Positions 63,204 to 64,000 of a stretch of DNA of 64,000 nucleotides are shown in pieces (the first letter of the stretch is position 1; every line of letters starts with the position of its first letter). The notes under the pieces are model-generated. The model saw nothing but the letters and a program-made list of their open reading frames with translations. It was not told where the DNA came from and searched no databases. The stretch spans positions 1-64,000 of the forward strand of contig JBAMJV010004364.1 in the NCBI GenBank assembly GCA_037951105.1, written 5' to 3'. The translations under genes and the position numbers were made by a program. This DNA is from Echinarachnius parma (taxonomy: Eukaryota > Echinodermata > Echinoidea > Clypeasteroida > Echinarachniidae).

Positions 63204-63519
63204 GTGACCTTAGCTAAACTTGGAAATGGATGGATGCTGTATGACTTGGTAATCTTAATTACAGGCGGTCTTTATGTATTATAAATGTCAATACGCGTCA
63301 AGTCGTCACTTATTTCCTTCAACCAATAGTGACTGTCATTAAAGGAAACGAACGACCCAAAATATTTCTTTGGTATATGAAAAGGGGTCCGTTTTTTCAG
63401 AAATCCATCATATTATAGAATCGATTACAATTGCAAACAAAATATGATGCAAAAAGACAATATTCCTATAAGAATATTAAAAAGGATAATATTTCTCCTC
63501 GCCTTCTTTAAGTGTTTTC

Positions 63520-63598
63520 CAATGGTCCAATAGATCTCAAATATTGATATGACCTTGTAAATATCCTGACGACTTCGACGTGAGTTGTTGTTCCCAGC
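63520..63598 (+). repeat. 75-bp direct repeat, copy 2
   Basis: ATGGTCCAATAGATCTCAAA to CTTCGACGTGAGTTGTTGTTCC, about 393 bp after copy 1. Confidence 0.85.
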
Positions 63599-63599
63599 T

Positions 63600-63862
63600 C
63601 TCTTGACTAAAATCATAGGCGTAGGAGGCGGGGGGTTGAGGGGCTGAGGGCTACAGCCCCCCTCCCCCCCCCCCCCCCTGGTGTTTTGAAAACGGCCATA
63701 TTTGGGCAAAAAACACCTCAAATGATGTCATATTCGGACAAAATCATGTCATTTGAGGGCAATGTAACGTCATATTCGGGCCAAACCGTCTCATATTCGA
63801 GCAAAGTCGTATTATTTTCGGTCTAAACCAATGAAAACATCTCATTTTCGGGCATCAAAGAG
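63600..63862 (+). repeat. Dispersed C-run/TCATATTCGGGCAA repeat, copy 2
   Basis: CATAGGCGTAGGAGGCGG, a C15 run (63664-63678), then about six degenerate TCATATTCGGGCAAA words every 25-35 bp. Matches 20836-21065 on the opposite strand. Confidence 0.6.
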
Positions 63863-64000
63863 GCGAAGACCCTTTTGTTAAAGGTAAAGGCCGGTTTTGG
63901 AAACGCCCCCCTCTCAAAAAAATGAAATGGAAGCTCTTATTACCAATAATGTGAAAGAATATAATTGTACTAATATATATAGGATTATCCAAATTTGGCC

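Overview
The window looks like nuclear DNA from a marine deuterostome, most likely an echinoderm. It is AT-rich and gene-poor, with small exons spread over large introns and very dense non-coding repeats. Three split genes can be supported, and each encodes a predicted secreted protein. (1) A C-type lectin of 187 aa lies on the minus strand (coding exons 13481-13179 and 10548-10288). It has a TATA box and initiator near 14475-14442 and a non-coding first exon. (2) A proteinase K-like S8 serine protease of 356 aa lies on the plus strand (seven coding exons, 25904-34553). It has a candidate TATA box and a non-coding exon near 24998-25085. (3) A C-type-lectin-domain protein of 361 aa with a proline-rich repeat tail lies on the minus strand (61627-61518 joined to 41036-40061 across a 20.5 kb intron). 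Its layout recalls sea urchin spicule matrix proteins. That resemblance, with the lectin and protease families, is the main reason for suggesting an echinoderm. The species is not identified.

Layout. 1-9.9 kb: two copies of a fold-back element flank a 4.86 kb DNA element (955-5812). This element has inverted ends and GTTGCTAGGCAAC-type subterminal repeats. It holds a reversed, 5'-truncated LINE and a decayed ORF whose motifs (EAD, DTD, GCD, then a Cys-rich tail) resemble FEN1/PIN-type nucleases. 10-14.5 kb: lectin gene, with fold-back elements in its intron. 15-24 kb: a LINE fragment split by three TTAA-type MITEs, a cluster of elements whose interiors are iterated short words, and an inverted decayed copy of the protease's catalytic-His exon with intron flanks. 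25-35 kb: protease gene, with a 3.2 kb LINE in reverse orientation in one intron and a broken duplicate of exon 2. 35-62 kb: repeats and the lectin/proline-rich gene, whose long intron holds a ~147-bp tandem array, a 1.5 kb palindrome, a nested palindrome pair and simple repeats. 62-64 kb: upstream tandem repeats and no recognised gene.

Two themes run through the window. Most mobile DNA is short palindromic elements flanked by TTAA (or TA), often nested, and two insertions into a LINE reading frame fix TTAA as the target. There are also at least 18 G or C homopolymers of 12-26 nt. One of them sits where the intact protease exon has only five C. The three genes do not form an evident pathway beyond probable secretion. 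All gene models are from reading the sequence and splice signals; no search or transcript data were available.
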